From assembly GCA_018398805.1 (NCBI GenBank), contig JAGFBZ010000335.1, forward strand, positions 186,001 through 250,000: a DNA stretch of 64,000 bases. The letters are read 5' to 3'. Positions 11,101-24,848 of the stretch are shown piece after piece. The stretch is from Hirundichthys speculiger (Eukaryota > Chordata > Actinopteri > Beloniformes > Exocoetidae). The notes beneath the pieces are model-generated. The model searched no databases. It was given only the letters and a program-made list of their open reading frames with translations, and was not told the DNA's origin. Numbering within the stretch: the stretch's first letter is position 1; every line of letters starts with the position of its first letter. Both the position numbers and the translations under genes were made by a program.

Positions 11101-14100
11101 GCATCAGGAGTTATCAGGTCTGATAGATAACCAGGAGCATCAGGAGTTATCAGGTCTGATAGATAACCAGGAGCATCAGGAGTTATCAGGTCTGCTAGAT
11201 AACCAGGAGCATCAGGAGTTATCAGGTCTGATAGATAACCAGGAGCATCAGGAGTTATCAGGTCTGCTAGATAACCAGGAGCATCAGGAGTTATCAGTCT
11301 GATAGATAACCAGGAGCATCAGGAGTTATCAGGTCTGCTAGATAACCAGGAGCATCAGGAGTTATCAGGTCTGCTAGATAACCAGGAGCATCAGGAGTTA
11401 TCAGGTCTGATAGATAACCAGGAGCATCAGGAGTTATCAGGTCTGATAGATAACCAGGAGCATCAGGAGTTATCAGGTCTGATAGATAACCAGGAGCATC
11501 AGGAGTTATCAGGTCTGCTAGATAACCAGGAGCATCAGGAGTTATCAGGTCTGATAGATAACCAGGAGCATCAGGAGTTATCAGGTCTGCTAGATAACCA
11601 GGAGCATCAGGAGTTATCAGGTCTGATGATAGATAACCAGGAGCATCAGGAGTTATCAGGTCTGCTAGATAACCAGGAGCATCAGGAGTTATCAGGTCTG
11701 CTAGATAACCAGGAGCATCAGGAGTTATCAGGTCTGATAGATAACCAGGAGCATCAGGAGTTATCAGGTCTGATAGATAACCAGGAGATAACCAGGAGCA
11801 TCAGGAGTTATCAGGTCTATAGATAACCAGGAGCATCAGGAGTTATCAGGTCTATGCTAGATAACCAGGAGCATCAGGAGTTATCAGGTCTGACTAGATA
11901 ACCAGGAGCATCAGGAGTTATCAGGTCTGATAGATAACCAGGAGCATCAGGAGTTATCAGGTCTGATAGATAACCAGGAGCATCAGGAGTTATCAGGTCT
12001 GCTAGATAACCAGGAGCATCAGGAGTTATCAGGTCTGCTAGATAACCAGGAGCATCAGGAGTTATCAGGTCTGATAGATAACCAGGAGCATCAGGAGTTA
12101 TCAGGTCTGATAGATAACCAGGAGCATCAGGAGTTATCAGGTCTGATAGATAACCAGGAGCATCAGGAGTTATCAGGTCTGCTAGATAACCAGGAGCATC
12201 AGGAGTTATCAGGTCTGATAGATAACCAGGAGCATCAGGAGTTATCAGGTCTGCTAGATAACCAGGAGCATCAGGAGTCATCAGGGTATCAGGAGTCTCT
12301 ATAGATAACCAGGAGCATCAGGAGAGTTATCAGGTCTGATAGATAACCAGGAGCATCAGGAGTTATCAGGTCTGCTAGATAACCAGGAGCATCAGGAGTT
12401 ATCAGGTCTGATAGATAACCAGGAGCATTCAGGAGCATCATCAGGAGTTATCAGGTCTGATAGATAACCAGGAGCATCAGGAGTTATCAGGTCTGCTAGA
12501 TAACCAGGAGCATCAGGTTATCAGGTCTGATAGAGAACCAGGAGTCATCAGGTCTGCTAGATAACCAGGGGCATCAGGAGATATCATCGGGTCTGCTAGA
12601 TAACCAGGAGCATCAGGAGTCATCGGGTCTGCTAGATAACCAGGAGCATCAGGAGTCATCAGGAGATCAGGTCTGCTAGATAACCAGGAGCATCAGGAGT
12701 TATCGGGTCTGCTAGATAACCAGGAGCATCAGGAGTTCATCAGGTCTGATAGATAACCAGGAGCATCAGGAGTTATCAGGTCTGATAGATAACCAGGAGC
12801 ATCAGGAGTTATCTGGTCTGCTAGATAACCAGGAGCATCAGGGAGTCAGGTCTGCTAGATACCAGGAGCATCAGGAGTTATCAGGTCTGCTAGATAACCA
12901 GGAGCATCAGGAGTCATTGGGTCTGCTAGATAACCAGGAGCATCAGGAGTTATCAGGTCTGCTAGATAACCAGGAGCATCAGGAGTTATCGGGTCTGCTA
13001 GATAACCAGGAGCATCAGGAGTTATCGGGTCTGCTAGATAAACAGGAGCATCAGGAGTTATCGGGTCTGCTAGATAACCAGGAGCATCAGGAGTTATCGG
13101 GTCTGCTAGATAAACAGGAGCATCAGGAGTTATCAGGTCTGCAAGATAACCAGGAGCATCAGGAGTTATCAGTTCTGATATATAACCAGGAGCATCAGGA
13201 GTTATCAGGTCTGCTAGATAACCAGGAGCATCAGGAGTTATCGGGTCTGCTAGATAACCAGGAGCATCAGGAGTTATCAGGTCTGATAGATAACCAGGAT
13301 TATTAAGAGCATCAGGAGTTATCAGTTCTGATAGATAACCAGGAGCATCAGGAGTTATCGGGTCTGCTAGATAAACAGGAGCATCAGGAGTTAGTGGGTC
13401 TGCTAGATAAACAGGAGCATCAGGAGTTATCAGGTCTGCTAGATAACCAGGAGCATCAGGAGTTATCAGTTCTGATATATAACCAGGAGCATCAGGAGTT
13501 ATCGGGTCTGCTAGATAACCAGGAGCCTCAGGAGTTATCGGGTCTGCTAGATAACCAGAAGCATCAGGAGTCATCGGGTCTGCTAGATAACCAGGAGCCT
13601 CAGGAGTTATCGGGTCTGCTAGATAACCAGGAAACATCAGGAGTTATAAGGTCTGATCGATAACATGAGCATCAGGAGTTATCAGGTCTCTAGATAACCA
13701 GGAGCATCAGGAGTTATCAGGTCTGCTAGATAACCAGGAGCATCAGGAGTTATCAGGTCTAGATAACCAGGAGCATCAGGAGTTATCAGGTCTGCTAGAT
13801 AACCACGACCATCAGGAGTTATCAGGTCTCTAGATAACCAGGAGCATCAGGAATTATCAGGTCTGCTAGATAACCAGGAGCATCAGGAGTTATCGTGTCT
13901 GCTACATAAACAGGAGCATTAGGAGCATCAGGAGTTATCAGTTCTGATACATAACCAGGAGCATCAGGAGTTATCGGGTCTGCTAGATAACCAGGAGCAT
14001 CAGGAGTTATCGGGTCTGCTAGATAACCAGGAGCATCAGGAGTTATCAGGTCTGATAGATAACCAGGAGCATTAGGAGCATCAGGAGTTATCAGGTCTGA

Positions 14101-17100
14101 TAGATAACCAGGAGCTTTAGGAGTTATCAGGTCTGCTAGATAACCAGGAGCATCAGGAGTCAAGGGTCTGCTAGATAACCAGGGGCATCAGGAGTCATCA
14201 GGTCTGCTAGATAACCAGGGGCATCAGGAGTTATCGGGTCTGCTAGATAACCAGGAGCATCAGGAGTCATCGGGTCTGCTAGATAACCAGGAGCATCAGG
14301 AGTCATGGAGTATCAGGTCTGATAGATAACCAGGAGCATCAGGAGTTATCAGGGTCTGCTAGATAACCAGGAGCATCAGGAGTTATCAGGTCTGATAGAT
14401 AACCAGGAGCATCAGGAGTTATCGGGTCTGCTAGATAACCAGGAGCATCAGGAGTTATCAGGTCTGCTAGATAACCAGGAGCATCAGGAGTTATGGGTCT
14501 GTTAGATAACCAGGAGCATCAGGAGTTCATCAGGTTCTGCTAGATAACCAGGAGCATCAGGAGTCATTGGGTCTGCTAGATAACCAGGAGCATCAGGAGT
14601 CATTGGGTCTGCTAGATAACCAGGAGCATCAGGAGTTATCGGGTCTGCTAGATAACCAGGAGCATCAGGAGTTATCGGGTCTGCTAGATAAACCAGGAGC
14701 ATCAGGAGTTATCAGGTCTGCTAGATAACCAGGAGCATCAGGAGTTATCAGGTCTGCTAGATAACCAGGAGCATCAGGAGTTATCAGGTCTGCTAGATAA
14801 CCAGAGGGGCATCAGGAGTTATCAGGTCTGCTAGATAACCAGGAGCATCAGGAGTTATCAGGTCTGACTAGATAACCAGGAGCATCAGGAGTTCATCAGG
14901 TCTGCTAGATAACCAGGAGCATCAGGAGTTATCAGGTCTGCTAGATAACCAGGAGCATCAGGAGTTATCAGGTCTGCTAGATAAACCAGGAGCATCAGGA
15001 GTTCATCAGGTCTGCTAGATAACCAGGAGCATCAGGAGTTATCAGGTCTGCTAGATAACCAGGAGCATCAGGAGTTATCAGGTCTGCTAGATAACCAGGA
15101 GCATCAGGAGTTATCAGGTCTGATAGATAACCAGGAGCATCAGGAGTTATCAGGTCTGCTAGATAACCAGGAGCATCAGGAGAGTTCATCAGGTCTGCTA
15201 GATAACCAGGGGCATCAGGAGTTATCAGGTCTGCTAGATAACCAGGAGCATCAGGAGTTAGTCATCGGGTCTGCTAGATAACCAGGAGCATCAGGAGTTA
15301 TCGGGTCTGCTAGATAACCAGGAGCATCAGGAGTTATCGGGTCTGCTAGATAACCAGGAGCATCAGGAGTTATCAGGTCTGATAGATAACCAGGAGCATC
15401 AGGAGTTATCAGGGTCTGCTAGATAACCAGGAGCATCAGGAGTTATCAGGTCTGCTAGATAACCAGGAGCATCAGGAGTTCATCAGGTCTGCTAGATAAC
15501 CAGGAGCATCAGGAGTTATCAGGTCTGCTAGATAACCAGGAGCATCAGGAGTTCATCAGGTCTGCTAGATAACCCAGGAGCATCAGGAGTCAGGATCAGG
15601 TCTGCTAGATAACCAGGAGCATCAGGAGTTATCAGGTCTGCTAGATAACAGGAGCATCAGGAGTTATCAGGTCTGCTAGATAAACCAGGAGCATCAGGAG
15701 TTATCAGGTCTGCTAGATAACCAGGAGCATCAGGAGTTATCAGGTCTGCTAGATAAACCAGGAGCATCAGGAGTTATCAGGTCTGCTAGATAACCAGGAG
15801 CATCAGGAGTTATCAGGTCTGATATAGATAACCAGGAGCATCAGGAGTTATCAGGGTCTCTGCTAGATAACCAGGAGCATCAGGAGAGTTATCAGGTCTG
15901 CTAGATAACCAGGAGCATCAGGAGTTATCAGGTCTGATAGATAACCAGGGAGCACATCAGGAGTTATCAGGTCTGATAGATAACCAGGAGCATCAGGAGT
16001 TATCAGGTCTGCTAGATAAAAACAGGAGCATCAGGAGTTATCAGGTCTGCTAGATAACCAGGAGCATCAGGAGTTATCAGGTCTGATAGATAACCAGGAG
16101 CATCAGGAGTTATCAGGTCTGATAGATAACCAGGAGCATCAGGAGTTATCAGGTCTGCTAGATAACCAGGAGCATCAGGAGTTATCAGGTCTGCTAGATA
16201 ACCAGGAGCATCAGGAGTTATCAGGTCTGCTAGATAACCAGGAGCATCAGGAGTTATCAGGTCTGCTAGATAACCAGGAGCATCAGGAGTTATCAGGTCT
16301 GATAGATAACCAGGAGCATCAGGAGTTATCAGGTCTCTAGATAACCAGGAGCATCAGGAGTTATCAGGTCTGCTAGATAACCAGGAGCATCAGGAGTTAT
16401 CAGGTCTGATAGATAACCAGGAGCATCAGGAGTTATCAGGTCTGCTAGATAACCAGGAGCATCAGGAGTTATCAGGTCTCTAGATAACCAGGAGCATCAG
16501 GAGTTATCAGGTCTGCTAGATAACCAGGAGCATCAGGAGTTATCAGGTCTGCTAGATAACCAGGAGCATCAGGAGTTATCAGGTCTGATAGATAACCAGG
16601 AGCATTAGGAGTTATAAGGTCTGATAGATAACCAGGAGCATTAGGGGCATCAGGAGTTATCAGGTCTAATAGATAACCAGGAGCATCAGGAGTTATCAGG
16701 TCTGCTAGATAACCAGGAGCACCAGGAGTTATCAGGTCTGCTAGATAACCAGGAGCATCAGGAGTTATCAGGTCTGCTAGATAACCAGGAGCATCAGGAG
16801 TTATCAGGTCTGATAGATAACCAGGAGCATCAGGAGTTATCAGGTCTGCTAGATAACCAGGAGCATCAGGAGTTATCAGGTCTGCTAGATAACCAGGAGC
16901 ATCAGGAGTTATCAGGTCTGATAGATAACCAGGAGCATAGATCAGGAGTTATCAGGTCTGCTAGATAACCAGGAGCATCAGGAGAGGTTATCAGGTCTGA
17001 TAGATAACCAGGAGCATCAGGAGTTATCAGGTCTGATAGATAACCAGGAGCATTAGGAGCATCAGGAGTTATCAGGTCTGATAGATAACCAGGAGCTTTA

Positions 17101-20100
17101 GGAGTTATCAGGTCTGCTAGAGAACCAGGAGCATCAGGAGTTATCAGGTCTGATAGATAACCAGGAGCATCAGGAGTTATCAGGTCTGCTAGATAACCAG
17201 GAGCATCAGGAGTTATCAGGTCTGATAGATAACCAGGAGCATCAGGAGTTATCAGGTCTGCTAGATAGATAACCAGGAGCATCAGGAGTTATCAGGTCTG
17301 CTAGATAACCAGGAGCATCAGGAGTTATCAGGTCTGATAGATAACCAGGAGCACCAGGAGCACCAGGAGTTATCAGGTCTGATAGATAACCAGGAGCATC
17401 AGGAGTTATCAGGTCTGATAGATAACCAGGAGCATCAGGAGTTATCAGGTCTGCTAGATAACCAGGAGCATCAGGAGTTATCAGGTCTGCTAGATAACCA
17501 GGAGCATCAGGAGTTATCAGGGTATGCTAGATAACCAGGAGCATCAGGAGTTATCAGGTCTGCTAGATAACCAGGAGCATCAGGAGTTATCAGGTCTGCT
17601 AGATAACCAGGAGCATCAGGAGTTATCAGGTCTGCTAGATAACCAGGAGCATCAGGAGTTATCAGGTCTGATAGATAACCAGGAGCATCAGGAGTTATCA
17701 GGTCTGCTAGATAACCAGGAGCATCAGGAGTTATCAGGTCTGCTAGATAACCAGGAGCATCAGGAGAGTATCAGGTCTGCTAGATAACCAGGAGCATAGG
17801 CATCAGGAGTTATCAGGTCTGCTAGATAACCAGGAGCATCAGGAGTTATCAGGTCTGCTAGATAACCAGGAGCATCAGGAGTTATCAGGTCTGCTAGATA
17901 ACCAGGAGCATCAGGAGTTATCAGGTCTGCTAGATAACCAGGAGCATCAGGAGTTATCGGGTCTGCTAGATAAACCAGGAGCATCAGGAGTTATCAGGTC
18001 TGCTAGATAACCAGGAGCATCAGGAGTTATCAGGTCTGCTAGATAAAACCAGGAGCATCAGGAGTTATCAGGTCTGATAGATAACCAGGATGATCAGGAG
18101 TTATCAGGTCTCCAGATAACCAGGAGCATCAGGAGTTATCAGGTCTGCTAGATAACCAGGAGCATCAGGAGTTATCAGGTCTGCTAGATAACCAGGAGCA
18201 TCAGGAGTTATCAGGTCTGATAGATAACCAGGAGCATCAGGAGTTATCAGGTCTGCTAGATAACCAGGAGCATCAGGAGTTATCAGGTCTGCTAGATAAC
18301 CAGGAGCATCAGGAGTTATCAGGTCTGATAGATAACCAGGAGCATCAGGAGTTATCAGGTCTGCTAGATAACCAGGAGCATCAGGAGTTATCGGGTCTGC
18401 TAGATAACCAGGAGCATCAGGAGTTATCAGGTCTGCTAGATAACCAGGAGCATCAGGAGTTAGGTCTGCTAGATAACCAGGAAACATCAGGAGTTATAAG
18501 GTCTGATCGATAACATGAGCATCAGGAGTTATCAGGTCTCTAGATAACCAGGAGCATCAGGAGTTATCAGGTATGCTAGATAACCAGGAGCATCAGGAGT
18601 TATCAGGTCTGATAGATAACCAGGAGCATCAGGAGTTATCAGGTCTGCTAGATAACCAGGAGCATCAGGAGTTATCAGGTCTCTAGATAACCAGGAGCAT
18701 CAGGAATTATCAGGTCTGCTAGATAACCAGGAGCATCAGGAGTTATCGTGTCTGCTACATAAACAGGAGCATTAGGAGCATCAGGAGTTATCAGTTCTGA
18801 TACATAACCAGGAGCATCAGGAGTTATCGGGTCTGCTAGATAACCAGGAGCATCAGGAGTTATCGGGTCTGCTAGATAACCAGGAGCATCAGGAGTTATC
18901 AGGTCTGATAGATAACCAGGAGCATTAGGAGCATCAGGAGTTATCAGGTCTGATAGATAACCAGGAGCTTTAGGAGTTATCAGGTCTGCTAGATAACCAG
19001 GAGCATCAGGAGTCATGGGTCTGCTAGATAACCAGGAGCATCAGGAGTTATCAGGTCTGCTAGATAACCAGGAGCATCAGGAGTTATCGGGTCTGCTAGA
19101 TAACCAGGAGCATCAGGAGTTATCAGGTCTGCTAGATAACCAGGAGCATCAGGAGTTATCAGGTCTGCTAGATAACCAGGAAGCATCAGGAGTTATCAGG
19201 TCTGCTAGATAACCAGGAGCATCAGGAGTCATCGGGTCTGATAGATAACCAGGAGCATCAGGAGTTATCAGGTCTGCTAGATAACCAGGAGCATCAGGAG
19301 TTATCAGGTCTGCTAGATAACCAGGAGCATCAGGAGTTATCAGGTCTGCTAGATAACCAGGAGCATCAGGAGTTATCAGGTCTGCTAGATAACCAGGAGC
19401 ATCAGGAGTCATCGGGTCTGCTAGATAACCAGGAGCATCAGGAGTTCATCAGGTCTGCTAGATAACCAGGAGCATCAGGAGTTATCAGGTCTGCTAGATA
19501 ACCAGGAGCATCAGGAGTTATCAGGGTCTCTAGATAACCAGGAGCATCAGGAGTTATCAGGTCTGCTAGATAACCAGGAGCATCAGGAGTCATGGGTCTG
19601 CTAGATAACCAGGAGCATCAGGAGTTATCAGGTCTGCTAGATAACCAGGGGCATCAGGAGTTATCAGGTCTGCTAGATAACCAGGAGCATCAGGAGTTAT
19701 CAGGTCTGCTAGATAACCAGGAGCATCAGGAGTTCATCAGGTCTGCTAGATAACCAGGAGCATCAGGAGTTATCCGGTCTGCTAGATAACCAGGAGCATC
19801 AGGAGTCATTGGGTCTGCTAGATAACCAGGAGCATCAGGAGTCATTGGGTCTGCTAGATAACCAGGAGCATCAGGAGTTATCGGGTCTGCTAGATAACCA
19901 GGAGCATCAGGAGTTATCGGGTCTGCTAGATAAACAGGAGCATCAGGAGTTATCAGGTCTGCTAGATAACCAGGAGCATCAGGAGTCATGGGTCTGCTAG
20001 ATAACCAGGGGCATCAGGAGTCATCAGGTCTGCTAGATAACCAGGGGCATCAGGAGTCATCGGGTCTGCTAGATAACCAGGAGCATCAGGAGTCATCGGG

Positions 20101-23100
20101 TCTGCTAGATAACCAGGAGCATCAGGAGTCATCGGGTCTGCTAGATAACCAGGAACATCAGGAGTTATCCGGTCTGCTAGATAACCAGGAGCATCAGGAG
20201 TCATCGGGTCTGATAGATAACCAGGAGCATCAGGAGTTATCGGGTCTGCTAGATTACCAGGAGCATCAGGAGTTATCAGGTCTGCTAGATAACCAGGAGC
20301 ATCAGGAGTCATTGGGTCTGCTAGATAACCAGGGGCATAAGGAGTTATCAGGTTCTGAGCTAGATAACCAGGAGCATCAGGAGTTCATCAGGTCTGCTAG
20401 ATAACCAGGAGCATCAGGAGTTATCAGGTCTGCTAGATAACCAGGAGCATCAGGAGTTATCGGGTCTGCTAGATAACCAGGAGCATCAGGAGTTATCGGG
20501 TCTGCTAGATAAACAGGAGCATCAGGAGTTATCGGGTCTGCTAGATAACCAGGAGCATCAGGAGTTATCGGGTCTGCTAGATAAACAGGAGCATCAGGAG
20601 TTATCAGGTCTGCTAGATAACCAGGAGCATCAGGAGTTATCAGTTCTGATATATAACCAGGAGCATCAGGAGTTATCAGGTCTGCTAGATAACCAGGAGC
20701 ATCAGGAGTTATCGGGTCTGCTAGATAACCAGGAGCATCAGGAGTTATCAGGTCTGATAGATAACCAGGATTATTAAGAGCATCAGGAGTTATCAGTTCT
20801 GATAGATAACCAGGAGCATCAGGAGTTATCGGGTCTGCTAGAAAAACAGGAGCATCAGGAGTTAGTCAGGTCTGCTAGATAAACAGGAGCATCAGGAGTT
20901 ATCAGGTCTGCTAGATAACCAGGAGCATCAGGAGTTATCAGGTCTGATAGATAACCAGGAGCATCAGGAGTTATCGGGTCTGCTAGATAACCAGGAGCAT
21001 CAGGAGTTATCGGGTCTGCTAGATAACCAGGAAGCATCAGGAGTCATCGGGTCTGCTAGATAACCAGGAGCCTCAGGAGTTATCGGGTCTGCTAGATAAC
21101 CAGGAAACATCAGGAGTTATAAGGTCTGATCGATAACATGAGCATCAGGAGTTATCAGGTCTCTAGATAACCAGGAGCATCAGGAGTTATCAGGTATGCT
21201 AGATTACCAGGAGCATCAGGAGTTATCGGGTCTGCTGGATAACCAGGAGCATCAGGAGTTATCAGGTCTGCTAGATAACCACGACCATCAGGAGTTATCA
21301 GGTCTCTAGATAACCAGGAGCATCAGGAATTATCAGGTCTGCTAGATAACCAGGAGCATCAGGAGTTATCAGGATTAGGTCAGATAGATAACCAGGAGAG
21401 CATCAGGAGTTATCGGGTCTGCTAGATAACCAGGAGCATCAGGAGTTATCAGGTCTGATAGATAACCAGGAGCATCAGGAGTTATCAGGTCTGATAGATA
21501 ACCAGGAGCATCAGGAGCATCAGGAGTTATCAGGTCTGATAGATAACCAGGAGCTTTAGGAGTTATCAGGTCTGCTAGATAACCAGGAGCATCAGGAGTT
21601 ATCAGGTCTGCTAGATAACCAGGAGCATCAGGAGTTATCAGGTCTGCTAGATAACCAGGAGCATCAGGAGTTATCAGGTCTGCTAGATAACCAGGAGCAT
21701 CAGGAGAGTTATCAGGTCTGCTAGATAACCAGGAGCATCAGGAGTTATCGGGTCTGCTAGATAACCAGGAGCATCAGGAGTTATCAGGTCTGCTAGATAA
21801 CCAGGAGCATCAGGAGTTATCAGGTCTGATAGATAACCAGGAGCATCAGGAGTTATCAGGTCTGCTAGATAACCAGGAGCATCAGGAGTTATCAGGTCTG
21901 CTAGATAACCAGGAGCATCAGGAGTTATCAGGTCTGATAGATAACCAGGAGCATCAGGAGTTATCAGGTCTCTGCTAGATAACCAGGAGCATCAGGAGTC
22001 ATCAGGTCTGCTAGATAACCAGGAGCATCAGGAGTTATCAGGTCTCTGATAGATAACCAGGAGCATCAGGAGTTATCAGGTCTGCTAGATAACCAGGAGC
22101 ATCAGGAGTTATCAGGTCTGCTAGATAACCAGGAGCATCAGGAGTTATCAGGTCTGATAGATAACCAGGAGCATCAGGAGTTATCAGGTCTGCTAGATAA
22201 ACCAGGAGCATCAGGAGTTATCAGGTCTGCTAGATAACCAGGAGCATCAGGAGTTATCAGGTTCTGATAGATAACCAGGAGCATCAGGAGTTATCAGGTT
22301 ATGCTAGATAACCAGGAGCATCAGGAGTTATCAGGTCTGCTAGATAACCAGGAGCATCAGGAGTTATCAGGTCTGATAGATAACCAGGAGCATCAGGAGT
22401 TATCAGGTCTGCTAGATAACCAGGAGCATCAGGAGTTATCAGGTCTGCTAGAAAAACCAGGAGCATCAGGAGTTATCAGGTCTCTAGATAACCAGGAGCA
22501 TCAGGAGTTATCAGGTCTCTAGATAACCAGGAGCATCAGGAGTTATCAGGTCTGCTAGATAACCAGGAGCATCAGGAGTTATCAGGTCTCTAGATAACCA
22601 GAAAACATCCGGAGTTATCAGGTCTGCCAGATAACCAGGAGCATCAGGAGTTATCAGGTCTGCTAGATAACCAGGAGCATCAGAAGTTAGCAGGTCTCTA
22701 GATAACCAGGAGACATCAGGAGTTATCAGGTCTGATCGATAACCAGGAGCATCAGAGTTATCAGGTCTGATAGATAACCAGGAGCATCAGGAGTTATCAG
22801 TTCTCTAGATAACCAGGAGCATCAGGAGTTATCAGGTCTGATAGATAACCAGGAGCATCAGGAGTTATCAGGTCCGCTAGATAACCAGGAGCATCAGGAG
22901 TCATCGGGTCTGCTAGATAACCAGGAGTATCAGGAGTCATCGGGTCTGCTAGATAACCAGGAGCATCAGGAGTCATCGGGTCTGCTAGATAACCAGGAGC
23001 ATCAGGAGTCATCGGGTCTGATAGATAACCAGAATCATCAGGAGTTATCAGGTCTGCTAGATAACCAGAAGCATCAGGAGTTATCAGGTCTCTAGATAAC

Positions 23101-24848
23101 CAGGAAACATCAGGATTTATCAGGTCTGATCGATAACCAGGAGCATCAGAAATTATCAGTTCTCTAGATAACCAGGAGCATCAGGAGTTATCAGGTCTGC
23201 TAAATAACCAGGAGCATCAGGAGTTATCGGGTCCGCTAGATATCCAGGAGCATCAGGAGTCATCGGGTCTGCTAGATAACCAGGAGCATCAGGAGTCATC
23301 GGGTCTGCTAGATAACCAGGAGCATCAGAAGTCATCGGGTCTGCTAGATAACCAGGAGCATCAGGAGTTATCGGGTCTGCTAGATAACCAGGACCATCAG
23401 GAGTTATCAGGTCTCTAGATAACCAGGAGCATCAGGAATTATCAGGTCTGCTAGATAACCAGGAGCATCAGGAGTTATCAGGTCTCTAGATAACCAGGAG
23501 CATCAGGAGTTATCAGGTCTCTAGATAACCAGGAGCATCAGGAGTTATCCAGTCTCAGGATAACCAGGAGCATCAGGAGTTATCAGGTCTGCTAGATAAC
23601 CAGGAGCATCAGAAGTTATCAGGTCTCTAGATAACCAGAGAACATCCGGAGTTATCAGGTCTGCCAGATAACCAGGAGCATCAGGAGTTATCAGGTCTGA
23701 TAGATTACCAGGAGCATCAGGAATTATCAGGTCTGCTAGATAACCAGGAGCATCAGGAGTTATCAGGTCGCTAGATAACCAGGAGCATCAGGAATTAACA
23801 GGTCTGCTAGATAACCAGAAGCATCAGGAGTTATCAGGTCTCTAGATAACCAGGACCATCAGGAGTTATCAGGTCTGCTAGATAACCAGGAGCATCAGGA
23901 GTCATCAGGTCTGATAGATAACCAGAATCATCAGGAGTTATCAGGTCTGCTAGATAACCAGGAGCATCAGGAGTTATCAGGTCTCTAGATAACCAGGAAA
24001 CATCAGGAGTTATCAGGTCTGATCGATAACCAGGAGCATCAGAAATTATCGGGTCTGATAGATAACCAGGAGCATCAGGAGTTATCAGGTCCGCTAGATA
24101 ACCAGGAGCATCAGGAGTTATCAGGTCTGCTAGATAACCAGGAGCATCAGGAGTTATCGGGTCTGCTAGATAACCAGGAGCATCAGGAGTTATCAGGTCT
24201 GCTAGATAACCAGGAGCATCAGGAGTTATCAGGTCTGATAGATAACCAGGAGCATCAGGAGTTATCAGGTCTGCTAGATAACCAGGAGCATCAGGAGTTA
24301 TCAGGTCCGCTAGATAACCAGGAGCATCAGGAGTCATTGGGTCTGCTAGATAACCAGGAGTATCAGGAGTCATCGGGTCTGCTAGATAACCAGGAGCATC
24401 AGAAGTCATTGGGTCTGCTAGATAACCAGGAGCATCAGAAGTTATCAGGTCTCTAGATAACCAGGAAACATCAGGAGTTATAAGGTCTGATCGATAACAT
24501 GAGCATCAGGAGTTATCAGGTCTTTAGATAACCAGGAGCATCAGGAGTTATCAGGTCTGCTAGATTACCAGGAGCATCAGGAGTTATCAGGTCTCTAGAT
24601 AACCAGGAGCATCAGGAGATATCAGGTCTGATCGATAACCAGGAGCATCAGGAATTATCAGGTCTGATAGATAACCAGGAGCATCAGGAGTTATCAGTTC
24701 TCTAGATAACCAGGAGCATCAGGAGTTATCAGGTCTGCTAGATAACCAGGAGCATCAGGAGTTATCAGGTCTGCTAGGTAACCAGGACCATTAGGAGTCA
24801 TCAGGTCTGCTAGATAACCAGGAGCATCAGGAGTTATCAGGTCTGCTT
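8138..24848. repeat. Giant 36-bp minisatellite (about 460 units)
   Basis: Tandem units begin TAGATAACCAGGAGCATCAG and continue through GAGTTATCAGGTCTGC or GAGTTATCAGGTCTGA. Variants include TTATCGGG, GTCATCGGG, CTCTAG (shortened) and frame-breaking 1-2 nt indels. The array spans 16.7 kb of the myosin intron 5459-31766. Because 36 is divisible by 3, both strands show open frames of a 12-residue repeat (LLDNQEHQELSG on plus, ITPDAPGYLADL on minus). The longest is 260 residues at 12855-13637 on minus. Indels break the frames many times. Subtype blocks recur (see findings). Copy number is an estimate from length divided by period. Confidence 0.97.

Noticed and set aside
12855..13637. 260-residue ITPDAPGYLADL frame as a structural protein gene
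   Set aside because: The frame is bounded by indels inside the array and an overlapping plus-strand frame is equally open. No splice sites compatible with the gene phases were seen.
8138..24848. CRISPR-like array
   Set aside because: Units are contiguous 36-bp tandem repeats without unique spacers, in a vertebrate genome; it is a minisatellite.
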